Positions 1 to 9,427 of a DNA stretch of 64,000 nucleotides are shown here, in pieces (the first letter of the stretch is position 1; each line of letters opens with the position of its first letter). Below the pieces are notes generated by a model. That model was not told the origin of the DNA. It saw only the letters and a list, made by a program, of their open reading frames with translations, and made no database searches. Source of the DNA: an uncultured Flaviramulus sp. (GTDB taxonomy: Bacteria; Bacteroidota; Bacteroidia; Flavobacteriales; Flavobacteriaceae); the NCBI GenBank assembly GCA_947501105.1, contig CANMUP010000001.1, positions 1,036,688 to 1,100,687 of the forward strand, in the 5' to 3' direction. The translations under genes were made by a program, and so were the position numbers.

Positions 1-2
1 TT

Positions 3-914
3 TTTAGGAGTCAAGCATTCAATGATGCATTACGAAAAATTTTGCAAGCTTGGTGCGATTTTTTGGATAGCCCAGAAACTTTAAGCGTTGTTACTACAGC
101 GTCAGATGGGTGGCTATCTCCAGCTTCTGTGGTAGCAAATAATTTGGATGAGTTTGTAACAGAAAACACTAAAATTAAAGACCCATTGCATTGGGGTTTT
201 AAATCCTTTAACGATTATTTCCATCGACAAATTATTCTACTATGTAGACCACTAGATGGACCAGCCAACAATGCTGTTGTTGTTTCTTCTAATGATGGGA
301 CTGTGTATAGAGTTGCTCGCGATGTAAAACTCACAGATAATTTTGAAACTAAAAGTCAAAATTATTCTTTAACTAATATGCTAGATGGCTCACCATATAC
401 AAACGTATTTAAAGGAGGTGATGTTTTGCAAACCTTTTTAAGCGGTCATGATTACCATAGATGGCGTGCTCCTATTACTGGTGAAATAGTAGAAGCTCGT
501 GTTATAAATGGCTATATGTTCAGTGAACTAAAAGTTGAAGGTTGGGATCCTACTGCGGGGACTTATTCACAAGGCTACGAAGCTAATGTTAATACTAGAG
601 GGCTTATTATTATTAAACACAAAGATCCAAAAATTGGTTTGGTAGCTGTCATGCCTATAGGAATTACAGAAATCTCATCGGTTAAAATTAGAAAAGCTAA
701 TGGAGATCCTATAAAAATAGGGGATTATATAAACAAAGGAGAAGAATTAGGTTGGTTTAGTTATGGAGGTTCGAGTTTATGTCTTGTTTTTCAAAAAGGA
801 GCTATCAAACAATTTACAGTTGTAAATCCAAATGCTGATGTGAATTCAAATAACGGACCTTATGTTCGTGTAAGAGCTCAAGTAGCCATTGCTAATACCT
901 CATTAAAAAAATAA
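3..914 (+). CDS. Phosphatidylserine decarboxylase-like protein (5' partial)
   Basis: The reading frame is open to the left window edge, so the N-terminus is missing; the first in-frame start-like codon (TTG at 42) is probably internal. The C-terminal domain matches the PS_Dcarbxylase family, pyruvoyl enzymes that mature by self-cleavage at a Gly-Ser bond. That site is present as GGSS (Ser codon 771-773), and the conserved Asp lies in SSND. In the family motif PxxYHxxHxP the first His is kept (456-458) but the second is Arg (CGT, 465-467), giving YHRWRAP. The residues before the domain resemble those of the next gene, so the missing part is probably the same N-terminal extension. The two genes are 33 nt apart and likely co-transcribed. 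The substrate may not be phosphatidylserine: related extended proteins include L-tryptophan decarboxylases of the PsiD type. Family assignment is firm; activity is uncertain. Confidence 0.85.
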   Translation, partial: FRSQAFNDALRKILQAWCDFLDSPETLSVVTTASDGWLSPASVVANNLDEFVTENTKIKDPLHWGFKSFNDYFHRQIILLCRPLDGPANNAVVVSSNDGTVYRVARDVKLTDNFETKSQNYSLTNMLDGSPYTNVFKGGDVLQTFLSGHDYHRWRAPITGEIVEARVINGYMFSELKVEGWDPTAGTYSQGYEANVNTRGLIIIKHKDPKIGLVAVMPIGITEISSVKIRKANGDPIKIGDYINKGEELGWFSYGGSSLCLVFQKGAIKQFTVVNPNADVNSNNGPYVRVRAQVAIANTSLKK

Positions 915-947
915 AACCACCAATAACTAATTTAAATAATTCATATT

Positions 948-2180
948 ATGAAAACAACCACATTTACAAGTACTAATGACGCCATTGCTTATATTGAAGA
1001 CTGGTTAAAAACTCACCCAGGACTTTCCGATTTGTTGCTAGAATCCATTAATAAAGCTGAAAGTAACGCTAGTGGAGGAAAATTAAACGAAGACTTATTT
1101 AAGCTCCTCGATTGGCCACTAACTATTCCAGATTGGATTGAATACCTTAGAAGTTTTAGTCGTTGGATTCCACACCAAAGCCGTTATAAAGGTTGGCAAG
1201 ATCCTGATACAGGTTATTCACAAGAAGTATATGATCATTTATGTCATTTTTATTATCTAATTGATCAAAAAGTTGGCCCAAATGGATCAACTATTGTGCA
1301 AAATATTGATGGTTTTAAACAGTGGTTAATAGACTATGCTAATCTATGGGGAGATTTTTTAAATACTACAGAATCCTTCAATGATAGTATCTGGGAATCT
1401 TTTAAAAAATATGCACCTTATTACAGAATAGATGATTCATTAGTAAATGGAAAACCAAATAGCCCAAGTGGTTGGTTAACTTTTAATCAATTTTTTGCAC
1501 GAGAGCTCAATCCAGGATTACGACCAATTGATGCTCCTAACGATAATACAGTTGCTGTTGCACCAGCAGATTGCACGTATAGGAAAATGTATAAAATAGA
1601 TGAAAACTCGAATATTAAAAATACTGTTTTAAAGAAAACACATATTATAGGTAATATTGCTAAACTATTAGACGGTAGCCCACATGCCAACAAATTTGCT
1701 AATGGCACTTTTGTTCATTATTTTTTAGGACCTTATTCGTATCACAGATTTCATGCACCGGTATCAGGAATGGTAGATGAATGTCGAGCTGTTAATGGAT
1801 TAACTTATTTAGAAGTTAACATTAATGACAAGCATCAGTTTAATGCACCCGACGATTCCGATTCACCAACTCCTCCAGAGACGGGATATGAATTCAATCA
1901 AGCAAGAGGTATTCTTACTATTGATGCCAGTAAACCAGAGCATGGTGATATGGGTATTGTAGGTGTGGTTCCAGTAGGTATGTGTCAAGTGTCTGGTGTG
2001 CATATGATTGCTACAGAAGGAAGAGAAATTGCAAAAGGAGAAGAATTTGGTTATTTCTTATTTGGAGGTTCAGATATTATCCTGTTATTTCAAGAAGGAA
2101 AAGCTCCTGAAATTAACGACTGTAGTACTTATCGCTATTATGGAACTAGTATTAGTGGATGTCCAAATAGTCCAAAATAA
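948..2180 (+). CDS. Phosphatidylserine decarboxylase-like protein with N-terminal extension
   Basis: A 410-residue protein. About 180 N-terminal residues resemble the extension (Pfam PSDC type) found on PsiD-like and other non-canonical PSD homologues. The catalytic domain then begins with FFARELNPGLRP. All expected self-processing residues are visible: Asp in APAD, both His in PYSYHRFHAP (H266, H269), and the Gly-Ser cleavage site in FGGSD (S375). The residue after Ser is Asp, where most members have Ser or Thr. No signal peptide or membrane segment is seen, so it is probably cytosolic. E. coli-type PSDs are shorter and lack the extension, so a soluble amino-acid substrate is as likely as phosphatidylserine; this is inference. 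It is paralogous to the truncated gene before it and is followed by a terminator. Confidence 0.9.
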   Translation: MKTTTFTSTNDAIAYIEDWLKTHPGLSDLLLESINKAESNASGGKLNEDLFKLLDWPLTIPDWIEYLRSFSRWIPHQSRYKGWQDPDTGYSQEVYDHLCHFYYLIDQKVGPNGSTIVQNIDGFKQWLIDYANLWGDFLNTTESFNDSIWESFKKYAPYYRIDDSLVNGKPNSPSGWLTFNQFFARELNPGLRPIDAPNDNTVAVAPADCTYRKMYKIDENSNIKNTVLKKTHIIGNIAKLLDGSPHANKFANGTFVHYFLGPYSYHRFHAPVSGMVDECRAVNGLTYLEVNINDKHQFNAPDDSDSPTPPETGYEFNQARGILTIDASKPEHGDMGIVGVVPVGMCQVSGVHMIATEGREIAKGEEFGYFLFGGSDIILLFQEGKAPEINDCSTYRYYGTSISGCPNSPK

Positions 2181-2221
2181 GAGGCATAATTTTTATGCAT
2201 TTATTTTATAAATTAAGTTCT

Positions 2222-2262
2222 AAAATTAGGTTTGGTAGTGTTTTTACTGAACCTAATTTTTT
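2222..2262 (+). terminator. Rho-independent terminator after the PSD-like pair
   Basis: Perfect 11-bp inverted repeat AAAATTAGGTT / AACCTAATTTT with a 17-nt loop and trailing T residues, 42 nt after the second PSD-like gene. Confidence 0.75.
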
Positions 2263-2437
2263 ATGATAATTTTCAATTAAACAAATACGATTTTACTCAA
2301 TTATCTCAGAATGAATGAAGTTGAGGTTTTGATATGTAAATGGAATGCTACCGTTGTGTTAAATTGGTATTAATAATCGTTTTTTTATACTGAAATACTC
2401 CCTTTTCTATTTAGCTTTGCGCGAAAAAAAATAGGTT

Positions 2438-3331
2438 ATGACTTGGAGTAAGGCTATAAAATTAATTTGTGTAATCCCATCGTGTTTAATGATCTCTTGT
2501 TCAGATGATAACACAAATACACCGCCAGATGATCTCTACTTAAATGTTCCAGATGCCAATTTTGAAGCTAAATTAATAAGCCTAGGAATCGATTCTGATA
2601 ATACCGTGAATAAGCAAATGTTAAAAACAGATGCAAAAAACATTCAAGATCTTAATGTAGATAATTTAGATATTAATGATTTAACGGGTATTGAAGGATT
2701 TGTAGATTTAAAGAAATTATCAGCAGCGCAAAATAGCATTAGCCAAATCGATTTAAAGCACAACACGTTGCTTGATACCTTGATTTTATTTTCAAACCAA
2801 ATTAAAAGTATCGACCTTAGTCATAATACAGAATTGCTTAAGGTAAATATAGAATCTAATCAACTTACTACACTTATAGGCATGTCAAATACTACAAAGT
2901 TAAAAAGGTTGGATGCCTCATTTAATTACTTAAAAGCATTTAGTATTAATCACGAAGCTATCGAAACGCTGTATATAAGTGATAACGATTTAGAATCTTT
3001 TGATGTTGAAGGTGCCGTAAACTTGAAAAACATTTTTTTAAAAACAAATAAGCTTACTAGCATAGATGTGTCATCTAATACCTTGTTAGAAACTCTAGTG
3101 CTTTCAGATAATAAAATTAAGGAACTTGATTTAGAGCAAAACAGTGATTTAACTGTATTGTGGATATCTAGTAATTTACTAACGGGGCTTGATGTAAGTA
3201 ACCTTACTGCCTTAGGTTTTTTATCGGTATATAATAACCCAGATTTGTCTTGTATCAAAATTTATAGTGGGCAGGATGTTCCAAATCTTACCATATCTGA
3301 TTCTCAAGAATTGAATGTGCTTTGTGATTAG
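2438..3331 (+). CDS. Leucine-rich-repeat surface lipoprotein
   Basis: A 297-residue protein with a lipoprotein signal (LMISCSDD, lipid Cys at 21). The SDD after Cys resembles the lipoprotein export signal of Bacteroidota, which sends lipoproteins to the cell surface. Residues about 70-275 are a run of leucine-rich repeats of about 21 residues with cores like LxxLxLxxNxIxxIDLS. Such proteins usually bind proteins or surfaces; no catalytic residues are visible. It is a single gene, separated from the PSD pair by a terminator. A TAGCTTTG sequence at 2412-2419 fits the TAnnTTTG -7 box, but no TTG -33 box is visible. The next gene also carries LRR-type repeats, although of the BspA class. Confidence 0.85.
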   Translation: MTWSKAIKLICVIPSCLMISCSDDNTNTPPDDLYLNVPDANFEAKLISLGIDSDNTVNKQMLKTDAKNIQDLNVDNLDINDLTGIEGFVDLKKLSAAQNSISQIDLKHNTLLDTLILFSNQIKSIDLSHNTELLKVNIESNQLTTLIGMSNTTKLKRLDASFNYLKAFSINHEAIETLYISDNDLESFDVEGAVNLKNIFLKTNKLTSIDVSSNTLLETLVLSDNKIKELDLEQNSDLTVLWISSNLLTGLDVSNLTALGFLSVYNNPDLSCIKIYSGQDVPNLTISDSQELNVLCD

Positions 3332-3602
3332 TTTAAGGATGTCTTCTTAAAATATTTTTTATAGTAATGCCATCGCACTTGTAGCGATTAACATGGGCTT
3401 TTCTAAAAAAATATCAACTTTGTAAACACTATTCTTTCTGAAACAACAATAAGAGAGTAGTAGATTGTTTTGTCAACATAAAACGCATATAAAATCAACT
3501 CTAACGCTTATTGATTAAAACCCTACAAAAAAAGATTTACTATTTCTCGATTTGTTTTATAAAGGTAGTTTGGCTTTTTATAAACCTTTAAACAAATCAA
3601 AT

Positions 3603-5900
3603 ATGAAAAGAAACCTACTTATTTTAATCACCTTTTGTATATCTGTAATAGGATATTCTCAATCGGTTGGAGACACTTTTGTTGATAATTTTATAACTTT
3701 CGAGATTACTTCACTGTCACCTAATGAAGTTGAAGTCCACGACTACAATCATAGTGGTAGCACAGATGTGGTTATCCCTAGCACAGTTACTAATAGTAGC
3801 ACAACTTATAATGTAACTAGCATAGGAGACGATGCTTTTAATTATATTATATCAGCAGGCAAAATAACTAGCGTTACGTTTACTTTACCTAGTAATATTG
3901 CAACTATTGGAAATCAAGCCTTTCGTGATCAGAATTTAACAACTGTAACTATACCTTCAAGTGTTATCAGTATTAGCCAGTATGCGTTTTGGCATAATAA
4001 TTTAACTAGTGTTACTATAGAAAATGGTATACAAAGTATTGGTGATCATGCTTTTTCAACCAATCAAATAGCGAGCATTACTATTCCAAATAGTGTTACC
4101 AGTATCGGTCAATTTGCTTTTCAAAGCAATCAATTAACTAATGCAACACTCTCAAATAATCTTATCAGTATTGGCTCAGCTGCTTTCAGTCAAAACCAAC
4201 TACAAAGTATTGTAATTCCAAATAGTGTTACTAGTTTTAGTAGTGCTTTTAGTTCTAATCAATTAACTAGTATTACATTACCTAGTGGTATTACTAATAT
4301 TGATGTTGGTGCTTTTCGAAGTAATAATTTAACTCATGTTACTATTCCTAGTACTGTTACAAATATTGAGAACACTGCTTTTAGAGATAATCCATTAGCA
4401 ACTGTAACTTCACAAGCAACAATACCTCCTACTATATTTGTTCCTGGGATTAATGATTCGTTTTGGAATCGTTCTGTTATTGATTTAACGATTCCAGCAG
4501 GAACATCAGCTGCCTATGCTGCTGGGGGTTGGACTGGCTTTAATTCGGTAACAGAAGCAAATGCATTAGCGGTTGGAGACACTTTTGTTGTAGATTTTAT
4601 AACTTATGAGGTGACTTCTTCTACATCTAATACAGTTGAAGTTATAGACTATAATACAGCTGGGGGAACTGTAGTAAATATACCTGCTATTGTTTCCTAT
4701 AGTGTTGTAGCGTATGATGTAACAAATATTGCTGGTGGAGCTTTTCAAAGTAAAAATTTAACCCATGTTACTATTCCAAATAGTGTTACTAATATTGAGA
4801 TTTCTGCTTTTCATACAAATCAACTTACAAGTGTTATAATTCCTGAAAGTGTTACTAATATTGGTCCAATTGCTTTCCTTAGTAATCCCTTAAATACAAT
4901 TATTTCATTAGGTGCAATATCGCCTATTATAACTACAGGTGGCGGTACTGATACTTTTGGAAGCTCTAGTTATAGTCGTAGTAACATTAATTTAGTTATA
5001 CCAAATAATACCACAGATGAATATGTTACTGATAGTGGAGCACTATGGACTGGTTTTAAAATGGTTTTTGAAGCAACTTCTCCAACCACAGCTGAAGTTT
5101 CAAATTATGATCCAGCAAATGGTACTAGTGTAGTTATACCTTCAACTGTTACGGCAGGTTCTATAGTATTTGATGTAATTAAAATTGATGATTCAGCATT
5201 TGAGAACATAGGCTTAACTAGTGTTACTATTCCTAATAGTGTTACAGATATTGGGATTTCAGCGTTTAACACAAATAGCTTAACAAGTGTAACTATACCA
5301 GATAGTGTTACTACTATTGGTACTACAGCTTTTGCAACTAATTCTATTACAAATCTATCATTAGGAGCTAATGTTACTGATATAAGTATTGGCGCTTTTG
5401 TAGATAATAATTTATCTGATGTTACTATTCCTAGTAATGTTACTTTTATTGGTTTGTTAGCTTTTGGTAATAACCCATTAACTAGCGTAACCTCATTAGC
5501 TACAACACCACCAACTATTACAACAGGTACTAATGATACTTTTGCTTTTAACCGTAGTAACATTCATTTACATATCCCACCAAATACTATGGGTGCTTAT
5601 GTTACAGATATTGGAGCGTTATGGACAGGTTTTAATCCAGTAACCGAAGATGCGCTATTAAGTAATACTGATTTTGAATTAACAAATAATGTAAAGGTTA
5701 TTACTGAAGCGGATGCTTTAAAAATTTCGTATCCAAATAATATTAAATTAAAAAACTATAGCATTTACAATATTACTGGAGCTAAAATAACTACAGGGAC
5801 AAGTGATGAAATAAAAACATCAACTTTTAATAGTGGTGTTTATATTTTAAAACTTCATTTTGATAAAGGAATAGCTACCAAAAAAGTTATAGTTAATTAA
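3603..5900 (+). CDS. BspA-type LRR_5 repeat protein with T9SS sorting domain
   Basis: I place the start at ATG 3603, where a clear signal peptide begins (MKRNLLILITFCISVIGYSQ), rather than 51 nt upstream. The 765-residue protein is built from BspA-like repeats of the form LTSVTIPNSVTxIGxxAF. Three large modules are visible. Each opens with a strand-rich segment (VGDTFVDNFITFEIT, VGDTFVVDFITYEVT, or the shorter FEATSPTTAEV), runs through several LRR_5 units, and closes with IxLxIPxxTxxAYxxxxxxWTGF. The last about 80 residues form a type A T9SS sorting domain (SIYNITGAKI, SGVYILKLHF, KKVIVN), so it is exported and attached at, or released from, the surface. BspA-type proteins are commonly adhesins; that role is inferred. 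A strong hairpin follows the gene. Confidence 0.92.
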   Translation: MKRNLLILITFCISVIGYSQSVGDTFVDNFITFEITSLSPNEVEVHDYNHSGSTDVVIPSTVTNSSTTYNVTSIGDDAFNYIISAGKITSVTFTLPSNIATIGNQAFRDQNLTTVTIPSSVISISQYAFWHNNLTSVTIENGIQSIGDHAFSTNQIASITIPNSVTSIGQFAFQSNQLTNATLSNNLISIGSAAFSQNQLQSIVIPNSVTSFSSAFSSNQLTSITLPSGITNIDVGAFRSNNLTHVTIPSTVTNIENTAFRDNPLATVTSQATIPPTIFVPGINDSFWNRSVIDLTIPAGTSAAYAAGGWTGFNSVTEANALAVGDTFVVDFITYEVTSSTSNTVEVIDYNTAGGTVVNIPAIVSYSVVAYDVTNIAGGAFQSKNLTHVTIPNSVTNIEISAFHTNQLTSVIIPESVTNIGPIAFLSNPLNTIISLGAISPIITTGGGTDTFGSSSYSRSNINLVIPNNTTDEYVTDSGALWTGFKMVFEATSPTTAEVSNYDPANGTSVVIPSTVTAGSIVFDVIKIDDSAFENIGLTSVTIPNSVTDIGISAFNTNSLTSVTIPDSVTTIGTTAFATNSITNLSLGANVTDISIGAFVDNNLSDVTIPSNVTFIGLLAFGNNPLTSVTSLATTPPTITTGTNDTFAFNRSNIHLHIPPNTMGAYVTDIGALWTGFNPVTEDALLSNTDFELTNNVKVITEADALKISYPNNIKLKNYSIYNITGAKITTGTSDEIKTSTFNSGVYILKLHFDKGIATKKVIVN

Positions 5901-6049
5901 TAAATATTATAAACCTTGTTGAATATGCTTAGTTTTTTAGAAAGGTATAGGTTAGAGTTGTCTTTGGTTTTATTATATGCATTAATTTTTTACCTTATTT
6001 TTTTGTAGCTAAAAATATAAGCCGTAATCTAAAACTAGATTTACCTTTT

Positions 6050-6095
6050 ACTAACTATAAGCGTTTTTAAAGTGCTTGTAGTTAGTATTTTATTT
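6050..6095 (+). terminator. Terminator after the BspA-type gene
   Basis: A 13-bp stem (ACTAACTATAAGC / GCTTGTAGTTAGT, one T-G wobble) with an 11-nt loop, followed by a T-rich tract. It lies between the BspA-type gene and the kinase gene. Confidence 0.65.
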
Positions 6096-6144
6096 GTTAT
6101 CGTTAAAAATTATATTGTAATTAGCTTGAAATTCTACCTTTAAT

Positions 6145-8331
6145 ATGAAAATCACCAATTCCTTTATATTTTTTTTAGTGCTATCTTTTTCTATTTCAAC
6201 TACTATTCTAGCTCAAAATGCAGAAATAGATAGTCTTAAACTGGTATTGCAAAATCATAAAGTAGAAGATACGATTAGAGTAAACCTTCTAAACAATTTG
6301 GCATTCAGTTTAAGGAAAATAGATACTACTACTGCCGAGGTGTATTTAAAAAAATCTGCCAAAATTTTAAGTGTGCTGAATTTTCCTAAGGGGGAAGCTA
6401 AAAACATGCTTATAAATGGAATAATTAACGCTTCAAAAACAAAATATGAAGAGGGGTTTCCGTTGTATGAAGAATCACTTAAACTAAATAAATCTATTGG
6501 TTTTGATAAAGGAGTTTCAGAATGTTATAAAGAAATGGGACATTTCTATTATAAAAGAGGGGATCAACAACAAGCTATATCGCATTACAAAAAGGCTTTA
6601 ACGATTAGTGAAAAACTTAATGATAAAGAGGAAATATTTGGTGTTTTGAATGATATAGGATGGTCTTATATTTTAATAGGGGATTATGATGAAGCTGAGT
6701 CAATTTATAAAGAAGCCTTACTTAAAGGAAAAGGAACAAAAAATAAAACATTACTTTCTGGTTGCTTTAGTGATTTAGGGACTATTTATTCTTACCAAGG
6801 AAATTACACAATAGCCTTGGATTATTATAAAAAATCACTCGAAATAGCCCAAAAACATGTAGATAGTGTAGCAATAGGAAATGTTTTTGGTAATATGGGG
6901 CCTATTTATACAGAGCTAGAAAATTATGATAAAGCAATAGATTGTTTTAAAGAATCTATAAACTATTTAAAAGGCAATTATAAAAATGCTACTGCAAGTA
7001 ACTATAATAATATAGGTTTAGCTTATACAGCAAAAAAAGAATATAAAAGGGCACGTCAATATCTTAATGATGCAAAAAAAGTCTATAGAGAAATGAATGA
7101 TAAAGGAGGTGAAGCCATTGCACTAATTAATACTGCTGATGTCCATTTAGCATTAAATGAATATGACACAGCATATCAATATTTTGAATCAGCAAAAAAA
7201 ATGAGCTTAGAGGTTGATAATCAACGAAACATATGCTATTCTTTTCTGGGTCAAGCCAAAATCCTTGTAATTAAAAAAAAATATAGTAGCGCATTGTCCC
7301 ACGTTCTTAAAGGTAAAAAGATTGCAGATAATCTTGAACTTTTAAATTTTCAAAGAGATGCTAATAAAATACTTTCTGACATATATAATCATATAGGTAA
7401 TTATAAAAAAGCCCTTCAAAATCATCAACAATATAAAATATTAAACGATAGCTTATTTAATAAGAAAAATATTGAAAAAATAACACGATTAGAATCTGAA
7501 TACAAACACAGGCAAGCATTAGATTCTGCAAGCATAAGAGAATTACAATTAACAAAAACAATAACAGAAACTAATATAAATTTAGAAAAAACCCAGCGCA
7601 ATTATTTATGGGCAATTATTGGTGTTCTTTTAATCTCAATGTTATTGGGTGCTGTTATTTTCTACCAGAAATTAGGCCATGCCAAGGCTAAGACCCAAAA
7701 TGCAGTTATAGAACAAAAACTATTGCGCTCTCAAATGACACCACATTTTATCTTTAATTCATTGTCAGTCTTACAAGGGATGATTTTGAATAAAGAAGAA
7801 AAAAAGTCGGTTAATTATTTGTCAAAATTCTCAAAATTATTGCGCATTACTTTAGAAAATTCAAGAGATAAAACGGTTTCTTTGTCACAAGAGTTAACAG
7901 CTATTAAAAATTATTTAACACTTCAAAATTTAGAGAATAACGCTTATCAGTCTACAGTTTTAGTCGAAGATACTATCGATGTGTCTTTATTTGAAATTCC
8001 ACCAATGCTTATTCAGCCATTTGTAGAAAATGCTATTGAGCATGCATTTGAAGGTCAGGAAACAAGTAGGGAAATAGATATTAAACTGACATATACAGAC
8101 AAAAAATTAATGTGTTTTATAACAGATAACGGAATAGGCTATAAGTCTCAAAAAGCAAATAAAAAAAGTCATAAAAAATCATTATCATCATCAATAACAT
8201 CAGAGCGTTTAAAAATATTATCTAAAGATTTTAAAATGGAAGGTTTTGTTAGTATTGAAGATAGGCAAAAATACAATGAGCAAGGTACTATTGTTACTTT
8301 AGTAATTCCGCATAAAACACTTGTGGTATGA
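6145..8331 (+). CDS. TPR-containing LytS-type sensor histidine kinase
   Basis: A 728-residue kinase. A signal peptide (residues 1-23) leads into a periplasmic array of TPR repeats (about 30-430, e.g. GDYDEAESIYKEAL, ENYDKAIDCFKESI). A single membrane span follows (about 487-507, YLWAIIGVLLISMLLGAVIF), then a His_kinase (PF06580) domain with phospho-acceptor H534 in the box RSQMTPHFIFNSL, and an ATP-binding domain with N-box NAIEHAF. This is the standard Bacteroidota partner of LytTR regulators, and the next gene (93 nt downstream, same strand) is one. The TPR region probably senses a protein or peptide ligand in the periplasm. The stimulus cannot be read from sequence. The adjacent BspA-type surface gene is a possible target. 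Confidence 0.92.
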   Translation: MKITNSFIFFLVLSFSISTTILAQNAEIDSLKLVLQNHKVEDTIRVNLLNNLAFSLRKIDTTTAEVYLKKSAKILSVLNFPKGEAKNMLINGIINASKTKYEEGFPLYEESLKLNKSIGFDKGVSECYKEMGHFYYKRGDQQQAISHYKKALTISEKLNDKEEIFGVLNDIGWSYILIGDYDEAESIYKEALLKGKGTKNKTLLSGCFSDLGTIYSYQGNYTIALDYYKKSLEIAQKHVDSVAIGNVFGNMGPIYTELENYDKAIDCFKESINYLKGNYKNATASNYNNIGLAYTAKKEYKRARQYLNDAKKVYREMNDKGGEAIALINTADVHLALNEYDTAYQYFESAKKMSLEVDNQRNICYSFLGQAKILVIKKKYSSALSHVLKGKKIADNLELLNFQRDANKILSDIYNHIGNYKKALQNHQQYKILNDSLFNKKNIEKITRLESEYKHRQALDSASIRELQLTKTITETNINLEKTQRNYLWAIIGVLLISMLLGAVIFYQKLGHAKAKTQNAVIEQKLLRSQMTPHFIFNSLSVLQGMILNKEEKKSVNYLSKFSKLLRITLENSRDKTVSLSQELTAIKNYLTLQNLENNAYQSTVLVEDTIDVSLFEIPPMLIQPFVENAIEHAFEGQETSREIDIKLTYTDKKLMCFITDNGIGYKSQKANKKSHKKSLSSSITSERLKILSKDFKMEGFVSIEDRQKYNEQGTIVTLVIPHKTLVV

Positions 8332-8424
8332 TGAAACATCTTAGATTATTTTTTTGTGATGCCATAATGGAAAGGTTAATATGGATGTTACATGTGACCT
8401 TTGAAAAACAATAAATAGCAACAC

Positions 8425-9162
8425 ATGAAAACATTAATAGTAGAAGATAAAGCCTATATTAGAAAAGGGTTACTTAATATTTTAAAAACAATAGATGCAG
8501 AAGTAGAAGTTGTTGGAGAATGCGTATCGGTAAAAGAAGCTGTTGTTGTGGCTAGTGCTTGTAAACCAGAGTTAATTTTTTTAGATATTAACCTAACTGA
8601 TGGTAACGCTTTTGAGTTTTTAGAGCAAACAGAACACTTACAATTTAAAGTAATTTTCATCACTGCTTATGAAGAATATGCCCTAAAAGCCTTAAAGAGT
8701 GGAGCGATAGATTATATTTTAAAACCAGTGGACGTAGATGAGCTTAAAGCCGCTTTAGAAAAGGTGAAACATTTACCTATAGATGAACAAAAACAACAAA
8801 TTAGAAAAGTAAAAGAAGTATGGAGTAATGACGATACTAAATTAATTGTATCTCTACATGATAGCTTTCAGGTTATAGATTTAAATGAATTACTTTATTG
8901 CGAATCAGATAAAGGTTACACCACATTTTACTGTAATGACGGGAGGAGACATGTCGCATCTAAAACTATAAAAGAGTTTGAAGATCAGCTCATTGCAGTA
9001 AATTTTATTCGCCCGCATCAATCCTTTATAGTAAACTTAAAGTTTATAGATAAGTACGAGAAGTCAGGCACTATTTACCTTAAAAACGGAAAAAAAATAC
9101 CAGTATCCTCAAGAAAGAAAGAACATTTTGTAACCTCTTTTTTGAATTGGTATAAAAGCTAA
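8425..9162 (+). CDS. LytTR-family response regulator
   Basis: A 245-residue two-domain regulator. The N-terminal receiver (1-120) has acidic pocket residues near the start (VEDK), phospho-acceptor D54 in IFLDINLTDG, the conserved Thr in ITAYEE, and Lys in LKPVD. The C-terminal LytTR DNA-binding domain (about 140-245) carries the usual LLYCESDKGYT and RPHQSFIVNL patterns. It follows its kinase and is probably co-expressed with it. LytTR regulators bind pairs of 9-bp direct repeats about two helical turns apart; one weak candidate pair lies at 3555-3584, before the BspA-type gene. Confidence 0.93.
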   Translation: MKTLIVEDKAYIRKGLLNILKTIDAEVEVVGECVSVKEAVVVASACKPELIFLDINLTDGNAFEFLEQTEHLQFKVIFITAYEEYALKALKSGAIDYILKPVDVDELKAALEKVKHLPIDEQKQQIRKVKEVWSNDDTKLIVSLHDSFQVIDLNELLYCESDKGYTTFYCNDGRRHVASKTIKEFEDQLIAVNFIRPHQSFIVNLKFIDKYEKSGTIYLKNGKKIPVSSRKKEHFVTSFLNWYKS

Positions 9163-9410
9163 TTAACAAATATTGTCGTTTGTACTATAATGTACCGCGT
9201 TATGTAACTTGAGCTTTGGTAAAAGCGAAAGTTGTTACTACAGTTTCTTGAAAAAATTATTCTCAAAAGCTTCTTCTACTATGTTAATGGAACACTTTTT
9301 ATGCGACGACGTAGGAGGGAAGCGTAATGTGTGTGGAATGGATATAATAAATAACTATTTTGTGTTAATAAGAATGCAAAACTATTACTACAGCAACAAA
9401 TTAGTTTAAT

Positions 9411-9418
9411 TATATTTG
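9411..9418 (+). promoter_or_regulatory. Candidate -7 box before the restriction-modification operon
   Basis: TATATTTG matches the Bacteroidota -7 consensus TAnnTTTG, but it sits only 9 nt before the chosen ATG and no TTG -33 box is seen. If used, the mRNA would have almost no leader. The 265-bp gap from the LytTR gene holds nothing else I recognise. Confidence 0.3.
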
Positions 9419-9427
9419 AAAATAACT

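Noticed and set aside
3552..3602. Upstream extension of the BspA-type gene by 17 codons
   Set aside because: The signal peptide starts at 3603; a leading extension would block export.
5105..5563. Long antisense open frame within the BspA-type gene
   Set aside because: It mirrors the repetitive codons of the true gene and has no features of its own.
9235..9393. Repeated TTACTACAG (9235-9243 and 9385-9393)
   Set aside because: Only nine bases in an AT-rich gap; expected by chance and without other structure.
9209..9409. A 66-codon open frame between the LytTR gene and the methylase gene
   Set aside because: Low-complexity product, no recognisable domain, no initiation signals; most likely chance in AT-rich DNA.
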